Below are positions 43,555-51,737 of a DNA stretch of 64,000 bases, in pieces (position 1 is the stretch's first letter; each line of letters opens with the position of its first letter). A program made the translations under genes and the position numbers. This DNA comes from Sphingorhabdus sp. (GTDB taxonomy: Bacteria > Pseudomonadota > Alphaproteobacteria > Sphingomonadales > Sphingomonadaceae). The notes under the pieces are model-generated. The model saw only the letters and a program-made list of their open reading frames with translations. It was not told the DNA's origin and searched no databases. Location of the stretch: positions 124,001 to 188,000 of the forward strand of contig JANQNO010000008.1 of the NCBI GenBank assembly GCA_028279555.1, given 5' to 3'.

Positions 43555-43630
43555 GTGGGGCCGGAGGTCAGGTGACCAGGAACGACTTGCAGCGTCTCCT
43601 ATGGGGTTCAACTCCCCCCGGCTCCACAAC
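43555..43630 (+). other. tRNA/tmRNA-terminus-like fold, possible attachment-site relic
   Basis: GTGGGGCCGG (43555-43564) pairs with CCGGCTCCAC (43618-43627). Inside lie a D-arm-like GGTC-AGGT-GACC hairpin, an anticodon-arm-like AGGA...TCCT hairpin and a T-arm GGGG-TTCAACT-CCCC (43603-43617). The last 25 bases resemble the 3' end of bacterial tmRNA (TTCAACTCCC, then GCTCCAC), but the tail reads ACAA instead of ACCA and no tag frame exists. It starts 3 bp after the P63C stop. It may be a decayed tRNA-like gene or the half-site left by an element that integrates in tmRNA. Confidence 0.45.
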
Positions 43631-43634
43631 CTCA

Positions 43635-43660
43635 ATATAGGTTACTTTCTTCGCTTTCGC
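43635..43660. repeat. Imperfect direct repeat, left copy, beside IS1595-type gene
   Basis: ATATAGGTTACTTTCTTCGC plus TTTCGC here matches ATATGGTTATCTCTTCGCCT plus TCGC at 44783-44806 with a few changes. The two copies face the same way and bracket the transposase gene and its promoter. The length exceeds a normal IS1595 target duplication, so this may be an older repeat rather than a fresh insertion scar. Confidence 0.35.
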
Positions 43661-43720
43661 CAGCCCCTATGCGGCTTTGTCCGCCATCTTTGATTTTTAA
43701 CCTTCGCAGTTTTGTGATGG

Positions 43721-44686
43721 TTAGGCCCCGACACCAGTTGTTGCATAAGTAAGACGCTTCCCGACGATACCCTGTAGTGCCTTTTCTGACCGCACCTTGT
43801 CGTTGATTTCGAGCGCCGCACGATTGCTATACCGGAAGTCAAATTCAGCCAGATAACGATGGAGATGCTTCTCGCGGCAGTGCTGGTAAATGCCGCGCAT
43901 GCCGCGCTTGAATATGGAGAAATAACCCTCAATATCGTTCGTGGTTTTGCCGTCTCTCATATACTGGCCAGCGCCGTGCAGAACGCTTGTGTGCGAGAGA
44001 TATTCCTTGCCGACTGCCTTGTAGAGAGGGCTTTCGTCAGTGACGAGCTGGCTTTCTGCCGCAATATTCGTGCGAACGATCTGCGCTACCTCGTCTTTGA
44101 CAGCACCCGGCGCATAGAAAGAGCGGGTCTGGCCAGTGCGCTTGTCGAGCAGGGATACAACCCGCAGCTTGTGAGAGTGGCCGCGTGTCGGGCGCTTCTT
44201 GTAGCGCATTTCGTCTTTGCTGCCGATGTAGGTTTCGTCTGCCAGTACCTCAGCACCCTCACCGCCGAACATCTCCAATCCGCCATCGCGCATGGCTTCC
44301 CGGATGCGGTGGGTTAAAAACCAGGCGCTCTTGTAGGTGATCTCCAGAACGCGGTGTAACTGGTGTGAGCTGATACCCTTCTTGCTGGACGTCATGAGAT
44401 AAACGGCCTGCAACATCTTGTGCAGCGGAATGCGGCCATGCTCGAATACAGTGCCGACCTTGACCGTAAACTGCTTGCGGCATTCACCACACTTTTTGAG
44501 GCCATGCCGGATAGCGCCTTCGGGGTTTTTCTTGCTCTTGCTGCCACGAACACCCTTGAGGTCATAGACCTTGCCGCCAACCACGCCGCAATGCGGGCAG
44601 ACAACGCCATCTTTCCAGATGATATTCTCCAGATAGGTGAACGCTTCCGCCTCATTGTGGAAGTATAGCTTGGAGAGAATGGACAT
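43721..44686 (-). mobile_element. IS1595-family transposase gene
   Basis: A 321-residue transposase with the IS1595 layout. An N-terminal zinc-binding part has CPHCGVVGG and KKCGECRKQF (two CxxC pairs). The DDE-like domain (DDNK in this family) shows LADETYIGSK, LVTDESPLYK, TTNDIEGYFSIFKRGMRGIY with the Asn, and a C-terminal Glu/Lys region FDFRYSNRAALEINDK. Length is full and there is no frameshift, so it may be active. I could not find convincing terminal inverted repeats, so the element ends are not defined; a promoter and a pair of imperfect direct repeats lie outside. Confidence 0.9.
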
Positions 44687-44714
44687 TGTTAGTTCCTTGT
44701 TTTTTTACAAGGAA

Positions 44715-44743
44715 TCTATACCAAACTGCCCTGGGTTTGTAAA
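44715..44743 (-). promoter_or_regulatory. Promoter of the IS1595-type transposase
   Basis: On the minus strand TTTACA (44743-44738) and TATAGA (44720-44715) are separated by exactly 17 bp and lie about 30 bp before the transposase ATG. Between them and the start is a CCTTGT...ACAAGG inverted repeat (44693-44712 region) that could form a 5' hairpin limiting translation. Confidence 0.6.
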
Positions 44744-44782
44744 GGATATATATGCCGTTTCGCTGTCAATATATTTTTACCT

Positions 44783-44806
44783 ATATGGTTATCTCTTCGC
44801 CTTCGC
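44783..44806. repeat. Imperfect direct repeat, right copy, beside IS1595-type gene
   Basis: Right-hand partner of the repeat at 43635-43660, 7 bp from the end of the GST gene. It probably marks the right border of the accessory island, because core gene order resumes at once. Confidence 0.35.
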
Positions 44807-44812
44807 TATACG

Positions 44813-45463
44813 CTAACCCGCTGCGGCGATGGCATTCTCGCCGAGCGCGATTTGCGCGGCAAAGCTGGGCCGCGCCCAGATACCGGCAAGCCATTTGGCG
44901 ATTTTGGGATGCGTCGCAGGGTCGACCTCATAGCCGGCGTATTTGCCATTCACGAATGGCGAAGCAAGCGCGATATCGGCAACGGTCAAGCTGTCTCCGA
45001 CCAGATAATCTCCGTCCGGCATGATCGATTCCAGACGCTCCATGAGCAACGGAGCGGTTTCCCTCTCGGCCAGATCGGCCGCCGCCAGATCCCCCGGCTG
45101 CCCCAGGAATTTCGGCGCGACAACGCGGTTGAAGAACATTGCACCAAACGCACCCACGATCAACGTATCCGCTATCTCGTCGAAGAAGACAGCCTGCCCG
45201 CGCGCTTTCGGTTCTTCTGGTAGCAGCGCCGCACCATGTTTGGCCTCAAGATAATGGATAATCGCCGAACTGTCGGCAAGCAGATAGCCATCATCGTCAA
45301 TGGCGGGAATCCGCCGCATCGGCGAGGCAGCCACAAAATCCTCGCGCTCGCCATCCGGGCCGAACGGCGTGACCGGTTCCAGTTCAAAGGCTATCTCCCG
45401 TTCGGCGCAATAGACAACAACCTTGCGAACGAATGGGGAGAGCGGCGCGCCGAGTATTTTCAT
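44813..45463 (-). CDS. Glutathione S-transferase family protein
   Basis: A 216-residue GST. The thioredoxin-fold N-terminus is MKILGAPLSPFVRKVVVYCA with the conserved cis-Pro region RRIPAIDDDGYLLADSSAII near residue 52-70; the helical C-terminal domain has ESIMPDGDYLVGDSLTVADI, the N-capping motif of GSTs. The possible catalytic Ser9 lies in PLSPFVRK. Substrate unknown. It converges on the accessory island. Confidence 0.92.
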   Translation of the reverse strand: MKILGAPLSPFVRKVVVYCAEREIAFELEPVTPFGPDGEREDFVAASPMRRIPAIDDDGYLLADSSAIIHYLEAKHGAALLPEEPKARGQAVFFDEIADTLIVGAFGAMFFNRVVAPKFLGQPGDLAAADLAERETAPLLMERLESIMPDGDYLVGDSLTVADIALASPFVNGKYAGYEVDPATHPKIAKWLAGIWARPSFAAQIALGENAIAAAG

Positions 45464-45594
45464 CTGGAGGACTCCTTAGTTTTGGTTTTGCTGCGCAACC
45501 GCATGCGGAATTTCCGCGGCAAAAACAAGGACGCTCTTGTCTTTGCGGGCCGCTCGGCTAAGGCGGGCGGCAACGAAGCGACAAGGCAGCAACA

Positions 45595-46176
45595 ATGTTC
45601 CGAAGGCTTTATGACTGGACGCTCGATAAGGCGGCGCATCCGCTTGCCGAACGCTGGCTTGCTGCCATCAGCTTCATAGAATCGAGCTTCTTTCCTATCC
45701 CGCCCGATGTCGTGCTGGCACCGATGTGCCTGGCAAAACCGGAACGCTCCTGGCGCTATGCCTTTATCTGCACAATCGCATCGGTGCTCGGCGCGCTGCT
45801 CGGTTACGCTATCGGTTTCTTCCTGTTCGAGGCTGTCGGCAAACCGATCCTGGAAATTTATGGTGTGGTCGAGGAATTCGAGGAGTTCAGCAATGCCTTC
45901 AACGAGCAAGGCTGGATCATCGTGCTGCTTGCCGGATTCACGCCGCTGCCTTTCAAGGTGATCACGATTGCTGCCGGGGCAACCGCGATGCCGCTCTATA
46001 TCCTGATCTTCGCATCGATCATCGCGCGTGCGGCACGCTTTTTCCTGGTTGCGGGGTTACTGCGCTTCTTCGGGCCGCCGATGAAAGCCTGGATCGACAA
46101 GAATTTCGCGCTGGCGACAACGGTCGGCGGTGTGCTGTTTGTCGGCGGCTTTCTCGCGCTGAGATATTTATTCTAG
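45595..46176 (+). CDS. YqaA-family (DedA/SNARE-associated) membrane protein
   Basis: A 193-residue inner-membrane protein with four to five helices. AISFIESSFFPIPPDVVLAP near residue 25 and FTPLPFKVITIAAGATAMPL near 115 are the paired re-entrant motifs of the VTT/DedA superfamily, where the protein may move lipids or ions. YqaA members are shorter than DedA proper. It begins about 130 bp after the divergent GST gene and ends 3 bp from the convergent VOC gene. Confidence 0.88.
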   Translation: MFRRLYDWTLDKAAHPLAERWLAAISFIESSFFPIPPDVVLAPMCLAKPERSWRYAFICTIASVLGALLGYAIGFFLFEAVGKPILEIYGVVEEFEEFSNAFNEQGWIIVLLAGFTPLPFKVITIAAGATAMPLYILIFASIIARAARFFLVAGLLRFFGPPMKAWIDKNFALATTVGGVLFVGGFLALRYLF

Positions 46177-46179
46177 CCG

Positions 46180-46608
46180 CTATCCAGTCTCGAACAGCAT
46201 AGCATCATTGCCGAACGCCTTGAATTCCAGCGCATTGCCCGCCGGATCGCGGAAGAACATCGTTGCCTGCTCGCCCGGTGCATCCCTGAAACGCACCGTG
46301 GGCGGGATGACGAATTCGACCTCGCCTGCCAGCCGCTCTGCCAGCGCCTGCCAGTCCGCCATATTCAGCACCACGCCATAATGCGGCACGGGAACGCCAT
46401 GGCCATCGACATGGTTATGCGCTTCGGCGGTCTGTTTGGCTTCATCCAGATGACAAACAAACTGGTGGCCGAACAGGTTGAAATCGACCCAGCGCGCGTC
46501 CGAACGCCCTTCCACGCAGCCGAGCAAATCGCCGTAAAAGCGCCGCGCGGAATCCAGATCATCGACTGTCACGGCAAGATGGAAAGGGCGCAACCCAGCC
46601 ACGCTCAC
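46180..46608 (-). CDS. VOC-family glyoxalase-like protein
   Basis: A 142-residue VOC protein: RPFHLAVTVDDLDSARRFYG, CVEGRSDARWVDFNLFGHQF, then ATMFFRDPAGNALEFKAFGN with the C-terminal metal-ligand strand. His, His and Glu ligand positions are all plausible. The substrate is unknown. Its ATG overlaps the stop of the upstream hypothetical gene by 4 bp (ATGA), so the two are coupled. Confidence 0.87.
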   Translation of the reverse strand: MSVAGLRPFHLAVTVDDLDSARRFYGDLLGCVEGRSDARWVDFNLFGHQFVCHLDEAKQTAEAHNHVDGHGVPVPHYGVVLNMADWQALAERLAGEVEFVIPPTVRFRDAPGEQATMFFRDPAGNALEFKAFGNDAMLFETG

Positions 46609-47309
46609 TCGCCCAAAAAGATGCAGCGCTGATATTTTTCTTCACCCTCGGCTTCGCTCAGCGCCTTGAGCTCGCCGCCCTTGCGCGCCAACTCGGCTTG
46701 CCTGGCCTTCTCCAGCGAGACTTCTCCCTCGGCCCTTCGCAGGGACGGCCCCATCGAACGGTTGGGATCGTCGGGATAGGCCGCAGCGGCATATTTGCGC
46801 GTCAGGATATCGGCAAGATTGCGCATCGCCTTTGCATTGACGCTGTTCTCGCCTTCGCGCCCTTCGATCTCTTCGGCAGATAGCGAAATGATCGCCGCGC
46901 AAAATCTCAGCTCATCCTCCGTTGGCACCTTTTCCGGGACTTCCGCATCGAGCAGCGGCAGGCATTTGGCAACCAGCGCATCGAGAATCGGCTTGCCCTC
47001 TTCGCCGCGCTTTTCCGCTTCCGCCAGTTGCATCTGCTGGTCCTCCACCGCCTGCCCCATGGCGAGGCGGACGACTTCCCTCGGCTGCCCTGTTTCGGCC
47101 ATCACCCGCTCGCCCACAATCCCGGCATAGCTGCGCCCACGCTGCATCACATTGGGAAAGCGCAGGCTGGTCGCAACGCCGCGGCGCTGTTCATCCGCCA
47201 CGAGGCCGAGCGTCGCCACGCAGCCAATGTCGCGCATATGCGTTTCTGTCAGGGGTTTGGGCAGCGGCGCGGCGGCGGTCTGGATCAGGAGAAGCGTGCT
47301 GAAGATCAT
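46605..47309 (-). CDS. Hypothetical secreted protein
   Basis: A 234-residue protein with a short signal (MIFSTLLLIQTAAAPLP) and an otherwise helical, charged mature part. Cys residues at DIGCVATLG, AKCLPLL, RFCAAIISL and YQRCIFLGE may form two disulfides. I do not recognise a family; similar unnamed proteins occur beside lnt in sphingomonads as far as I recall. ATG 47309 is chosen for the signal; the frame is open to 47387. It is divergent from lnt across 77 bp. Confidence 0.7.
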   Translation of the reverse strand: MIFSTLLLIQTAAAPLPKPLTETHMRDIGCVATLGLVADEQRRGVATSLRFPNVMQRGRSYAGIVGERVMAETGQPREVVRLAMGQAVEDQQMQLAEAEKRGEEGKPILDALVAKCLPLLDAEVPEKVPTEDELRFCAAIISLSAEEIEGREGENSVNAKAMRNLADILTRKYAAAAYPDDPNRSMGPSLRRAEGEVSLEKARQAELARKGGELKALSEAEGEEKYQRCIFLGE

Positions 47310-47386
47310 GTTGCTGGCTCTAAAAGAAATGCGCCCGCCCGCCAAGCCAATTGCATTCATATCGCGGCCAAGGCATGGAGGCGGCA

Positions 47387-49087
47387 ATGCAATCGCTCGC
47401 CCGTTTTCTCACTCGACATTGGCTGTGGACCGCGCCTGTCGCAGGCGGGCTATCTGCTTTCGGCTTCGAACCGTGGGGGCTGTGGCCGCTGACGCTCGCC
47501 TGCCTTGCGCTTCTGGTCTGGCTTACAGCGCAGGCGGAAAACCGGCGGCAGGCTCTCTTCACAGGCTGGCTCTTCGGCATCCTGCATTTCGCGATCAGCC
47601 TGCAATGGATCGCGGTCGCTTTTACCTATCAGGCCGCAATGCCCCAATGGCTCGGTTATGGCGGCGTGTTGCTGCTCTCGCTTTTTCTGGCGGTCTATCC
47701 CGGGCTCGCCGCGCTGGGCGCATGGTGGATTGGCCGAATTGCCATAAATACCGGTAGCACTGAGCAGCCTGAGCGGAGTGAAGGCGATAGTCGAAGTGCG
47801 GCTCAAGCCCGTGAAGCGTCCTTCGACAGGCTCAGGACTAGCGGCAGTATGGTAATCACTTTCCCCTATATTCTGGCGTTTGCCGCTTTCTGGGCAATCA
47901 CAGAATGGCTGAGAAGCTGGATACTGACCGGCTTTGCTTGGAATCCGTTGGCTGTCATCGCGCTCCCCATGCAATTCACAGGCGCGTTCGGGTTGTTCGG
48001 GACCTATGGCACTTCGATTTTACTGCTCCTCACCATTGGTTTGGTGCTCTACGCAGCGGCCGCCCAAGCCCTGCGGCAGCGCATCTTCGGCATTGGCGTG
48101 GCGGCATTGCTGGCAATCGGAACCTTTCAGATCGAAAATCCGGGTGAAGTGCCAGAACCGCAGGCTGGCACCCCCATCACCATCGTCCAGCCCAATATCA
48201 CCCAGGAAGAACGCTATGATCCGTTGCAACAAGGCAGTAATGTGCAGCGTATCGCAGCGCTCAGCCCGCGCAAGACGGGCCAAGATGAACCGCGCCTGCT
48301 CTTCTGGTCGGAGAGCGCCATGCCTTGGTATCTGGAGGATGGCTATCCGCCGCGCTATTATTTCGCGCAGCCGGGGGGAGGCGCCGCCGCAACCCGACGG
48401 GCCATCGCACAAAGCCTGCTGGGCGATGGCGATATATTGATCGCCGGCAATGATCGGCTGCGCCACGATGAGAAGGGCAAGTTGATCGCCGCGCATAACA
48501 GCGTCATCACCATGACTGACGACGGCGAAATTATCGACTGGTACGACAAGGCGCATCTGGTGCCCTTCGGCGAGTATCTGCCCTATCCTTCCCTGCTCGA
48601 ACCGCTGGGTATCGCCCGGCTGGTTCCCGGCGATGTCTATTTCTGGCCCGGTCCGGGTCCGCGCACGCTTGACCTGGGCGATGGCAGGCCAAAGGCCGGG
48701 ATCCAGATTTGCTATGAAATCATCTTTTCTGGCAGGGTTGCCGAAGGAGGCAACCGGCCCGACTTCATTTTCAACCCCTCCAACGACGCCTGGTTCGGAA
48801 GCATCGGCCCACCGCAGTTTTTGGCGCAGGCGCGGCTCAGGGCAGTCGAGGAAGGCCTGCCCATCATCCGCGCGACGCCGACCGGGATCAGCGCGGTTAT
48901 CGGGCCTGATGGAGAGATTATCGAAAACCTCCCGCTGGGCGCTTCGGGAAGGATCGATGCATTTCTGCCCCCGCCGCGGGCTCCGACGCTCTTCGCCCGC
49001 TATGGCAACATCATTCCCCTGGCGCTGGCATTGCTGATGCTGGCGATGGCACTTTTCCCGGTTGCACGCGCGCGCTTCGCCCGCTAA
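47387..49087 (+). CDS. lnt: Apolipoprotein N-acyltransferase with a repeat-encoded insert
   Basis: A 566-residue inner-membrane enzyme adding the third acyl chain to lipoproteins. Six or more helices precede a nitrilase-like periplasmic domain with the triad: Glu in [11 protein letters not shown], Lys in [15 protein letters not shown] and Cys in [11 protein letters not shown]. Between helices near residue 122-152 there is an unusual hydrophilic insert ([18 protein letters not shown], then SFDRLRTSG) encoded by a palindromic repeat described separately. ATG 47387 follows GGAG. It precedes metK in the usual sphingomonad order. The frame stays open through the insert, so the protein is probably still made. 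Confidence 0.93.
   Translation: MQSLARFLTRHWLWTAPVAGGLSAFGFEPWGLWPLTLACLALLVWLTAQAENRRQALFTGWLFGILHFAISLQWIAVAFTYQAAMPQWLGYGGVLLLSLFLAVYPGLAALGAWWIGRIAINTGSTEQPERSEGDSRSAAQAREASFDRLRTSGSMVITFPYILAFAAFWAITEWLRSWILTGFAWNPLAVIALPMQFTGAFGLFGTYGTSILLLLTIGLVLYAAAAQALRQRIFGIGVAALLAIGTFQIENPGEVPEPQAGTPITIVQPNITQEERYDPLQQGSNVQRIAALSPRKTGQDEPRLLFWSESAMPWYLEDGYPPRYYFAQPGGGAAATRRAIAQSLLGDGDILIAGNDRLRHDEKGKLIAAHNSVITMTDDGEIIDWYDKAHLVPFGEYLPYPSLLEPLGIARLVPGDVYFWPGPGPRTLDLGDGRPKAGIQICYEIIFSGRVAEGGNRPDFIFNPSNDAWFGSIGPPQFLAQARLRAVEEGLPIIRATPTGISAVIGPDGEIIENLPLGASGRIDAFLPPPRAPTLFARYGNIIPLALALLMLAMALFPVARARFAR
47768..47836. repeat. Palindromic repeat inserted in lnt
   Basis: CCTGAGCGGAGTGAAGG at 47768-47784 and CCTTCGACAGGCTCAGG at 47820-47836 form an imperfect inverted repeat with matching outer parts (CCTGAGC/GCTCAGG and GAAGG/CCTTC). 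The DNA and its translation (ERSEG...SFDRLRTSG) are typical of dispersed REP-like repeats common in sphingomonads and other proteobacteria. I found no other copy in this window. Confidence 0.8.
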
Positions 49088-49181
49088 ACGCCCGCTGCAC
49101 GATATAACGATTTCTTTATACGCAGACACAGTCACCTCCCGCGAAGGGCATCGAAGCCTCGCTACAAACACTGGGAAAACC

Positions 49182-50399
49182 ATGCGTTCCTCATATTTGT
49201 TCACATCCGAATCGGTCTCCGAAGGCCATCCCGACAAAGTCTCGGACCAGATCAGCGACGCCGTCGTCGACCTGTTCATTTCGAAGGATCCCGAAGCACG
49301 CGTTGCGTGCGAAACGCTGACGACCACGCAGCGTGTTGTGCTCGCTGGTGAGATTCGCTGCAAAGGTGTCTATGAAAATGGCGAATGGGCCGATGGCGCG
49401 CTTGAGGAAATCGAAGCGGCGGTGCGCGGCACCGTAAAAGACATCGGCTATGAGCAGGATGGTTTTCACTGGGAGACGCTCGCTTTCGAAAACCATCTCC
49501 ATGGCCAGTCGAGCGAGATAGCTATGGGCGTCGATGCCGGCGATGATGGCTCGAACAAGGATGAGGGTGCCGGCGATCAGGGCATCATGTTCGGCTTTGC
49601 CTGCGATGAGACGCCCGACCTGATGCCTGCGACGCTCGATTACAGCCACAAGATTCTGGCGCGGCTGGCCGAAGACCGCAAATCGGGTAAAGCGCCGTTT
49701 CTGGAGCCCGACAGCAAGAGTCAGGTGACCTTGCGTTATGAGGATGGCAAGCCCGTCGCCTGCGCGGCCGTGGTTGTATCGACGCAGCATGCCAGCGGAT
49801 ATGATGACGGCGAAAAGGAAGCCGAACTCCATGCCTATGTCAAAACGGCCGTCGCGGACATTCTTCCAGACGGTCTGCTTTCGGACGAAACTATCTGGCA
49901 TATCAACCCGACCGGCGCATTCGAAATTGGCGGCCCCGACGGCGATGCTGGCCTCACCGGACGCAAGATCATCGTCGATACTTATGGCGGCGCAAGCCCG
50001 CATGGCGGCGGCGCGTTTTCGGGCAAAGACCCGACCAAGGTCGACCGCAGCGCAGCCTACATCACGCGTTATCTCGCCAAAAATGTGGTCGCAGCCGGAC
50101 TGGCCTCGCGCTGCACCATCCAGATTGCCTATGCGATTGGCGTTTCGGAGCCTCTTTCGCTCTATGTCGATACGCATGGCACGGGCACAGCAGACGATGC
50201 GAAAATCGAAGAGGCTATCAAATCTATAGACAGGCTTGGCGGCCTGACGCCGCGCGGTATTCGCACCTGCCTGGGACTCAACAAGCCGATCTACCGCAAA
50301 TCAGCAGCCTATGGCCATTTTGGTCGGACCGCCGACGGCGATTTCTTCCCCTGGGAGAAAACCGATCTGGCTGACGAACTCAAGGCCGCGCTGGCCTGA
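49182..50399 (+). CDS. metK: S-adenosylmethionine synthetase
   Basis: A 405-residue enzyme joining ATP and methionine to SAM. Motifs: [20 protein letters not shown] with the ATP-binding His/Asp, [16 protein letters not shown] (methionine loop), and [20 protein letters not shown] with the phosphate-binding loop. Length is slightly above E. coli MetK. ATG 49182 is preferred; the frame is open to 49062 inside lnt. The 94-bp leader has a GCGA...TCGC hairpin but no SAM riboswitch I recognise. Confidence 0.96.
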   Translation: MRSSYLFTSESVSEGHPDKVSDQISDAVVDLFISKDPEARVACETLTTTQRVVLAGEIRCKGVYENGEWADGALEEIEAAVRGTVKDIGYEQDGFHWETLAFENHLHGQSSEIAMGVDAGDDGSNKDEGAGDQGIMFGFACDETPDLMPATLDYSHKILARLAEDRKSGKAPFLEPDSKSQVTLRYEDGKPVACAAVVVSTQHASGYDDGEKEAELHAYVKTAVADILPDGLLSDETIWHINPTGAFEIGGPDGDAGLTGRKIIVDTYGGASPHGGGAFSGKDPTKVDRSAAYITRYLAKNVVAAGLASRCTIQIAYAIGVSEPLSLYVDTHGTGTADDAKIEEAIKSIDRLGGLTPRGIRTCLGLNKPIYRKSAAYGHFGRTADGDFFPWEKTDLADELKAALA

Positions 50400-50410
50400 T
50401 AGCTACCTTG

Positions 50411-51682
50411 TCAAAGCCCAACATCAGGCAGATCGATCCCGCCCGGCTGCGCCGTCTGCTTCGGAATATTCAGCTTTTCGTCAATTTCGGGTAGAGTATC
50501 GCCGTCAGCGATACGCAAGCGGTTGCGGCCCGCATCCTTGGCTTCATAAAGCGCGGCATCGGCGCGCCGCATTGTCCGTTTCAGCGGCTCGCCTTCGCGT
50601 ACAAAGGCAAGGCCGAGGCTGATGGTTATACGGTGATTTTCAGGCAGGCCTTTGTGATCGAGCATTCCAATCGCGACGCGCACATGTTCAGCCACCAGAA
50701 AAGCCGCATTGGTGCTCTCGCGATTGAAGAGGAAAACGAACTCCTCCCCGCCTGTCCGCCCGGCTGTGCCGTGATATTGCATCAGCTGCCTGATCGTCGA
50801 TCCCAGGCGGGCCAGGACATTGTCACCCACCTCATGTCCGAATTCATCATTCACTTTCTTGAAGTGATCGATATCGAACATGAGGACGGCATGGCCAGCC
50901 ATCGAATTCTCGCCGCGCAGAGCCTCCTTTTCGTCAAGAAACCTGTCTATTCCCCTGCGATTGAGCAGCCCGGTAAGCGCATCGACCATCGCATCGCGCT
51001 GATGCCTCTCGATGAGGTCCACCCCAAGGGCAACGAAAATCACATTGGCACCAACGGTCGAGAGTATGGAGCTGCTGAGATAGAGAACCGCCTGATAGAA
51101 GGCAAAGGCGCTTGTCCATGCGCCAGGGCTGATATCGGCGATGATTATGAACGGGCGCAAGAAAGCAACGATGGCCGAGAACAGGGTAAAATAACAAAGT
51201 GCCTTGTCGGTCACCCCGTTGCGGTGCCCCCAAAGAACAAGCACGCCCGCCAGCAGGATAGCCGCGGAAACCCAGTCCATGATAATCGCTCTCTGCGGTA
51301 GATGCGAGATCACCAGCATTGTCGACAGCCCTACAAAGAGCGCGATTCCCAGCAGAGGAACCGAGGGCCGCGCGCTCACCCGGCTGGCATAGGCGAGTAC
51401 GACCGCAAGGCAGCTGCTCCAGAAAAGCGGTTCTGCGAGCTTGTCGATAAAATATGATTCGAGAACCGTTCTGTTCTGATCTACCAACAGCGCCAAGGAC
51501 CCGAAAAGGAAAGCAAGCGCGACCCAGCCTGCGGCCTTCAGCTGCTGGTTATAAAAAAAGATGCCCAGAAACGCCAAAAAGAAGAGCAGCGACAATGAGG
51601 CAACCATGATGTTGAACATCAACAGATCCATAGGAACGCCATAGGCACGAAACGCCAACATCCTGTTAACCCTGTCTGCCAT
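50411..51682 (-). CDS. Membrane-bound diguanylate cyclase (GGDEF)
   Basis: A 423-residue protein. About eight membrane helices fill residues 15-225 (LLMFNIMVASLSLLFFLAFL first) with no recognised sensor motif. A GGDEF domain follows at about 235-395: DALTGLLNRRGIDRFLDE, MFDIDHFKKVNDEFGHEVGD and the active-site GRTGGEEFVFLF, a fully conserved GGEEF. No RxxD product-inhibition site is visible just before it. It should make c-di-GMP from GTP. It lies antisense between metK and trmB, splitting genes that are normally adjacent in this group. Confidence 0.92.
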   Translation of the reverse strand: MADRVNRMLAFRAYGVPMDLLMFNIMVASLSLLFFLAFLGIFFYNQQLKAAGWVALAFLFGSLALLVDQNRTVLESYFIDKLAEPLFWSSCLAVVLAYASRVSARPSVPLLGIALFVGLSTMLVISHLPQRAIIMDWVSAAILLAGVLVLWGHRNGVTDKALCYFTLFSAIVAFLRPFIIIADISPGAWTSAFAFYQAVLYLSSSILSTVGANVIFVALGVDLIERHQRDAMVDALTGLLNRRGIDRFLDEKEALRGENSMAGHAVLMFDIDHFKKVNDEFGHEVGDNVLARLGSTIRQLMQYHGTAGRTGGEEFVFLFNRESTNAAFLVAEHVRVAIGMLDHKGLPENHRITISLGLAFVREGEPLKRTMRRADAALYEAKDAGRNRLRIADGDTLPEIDEKLNIPKQTAQPGGIDLPDVGL

Positions 51683-51737
51683 TTGTGGAGCGAACGCTTA
51701 CTTGCCTCTTTGCCCAGATTCTCTATGCGCTTGCGAC

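Noticed and set aside
43555-43630. Complete functional tmRNA or tRNA gene
   Set aside because: There is no tag reading frame, the D-arm lacks the usual conserved residues, the anticodon-like loop is too long and the end is ACAA rather than ACCA.
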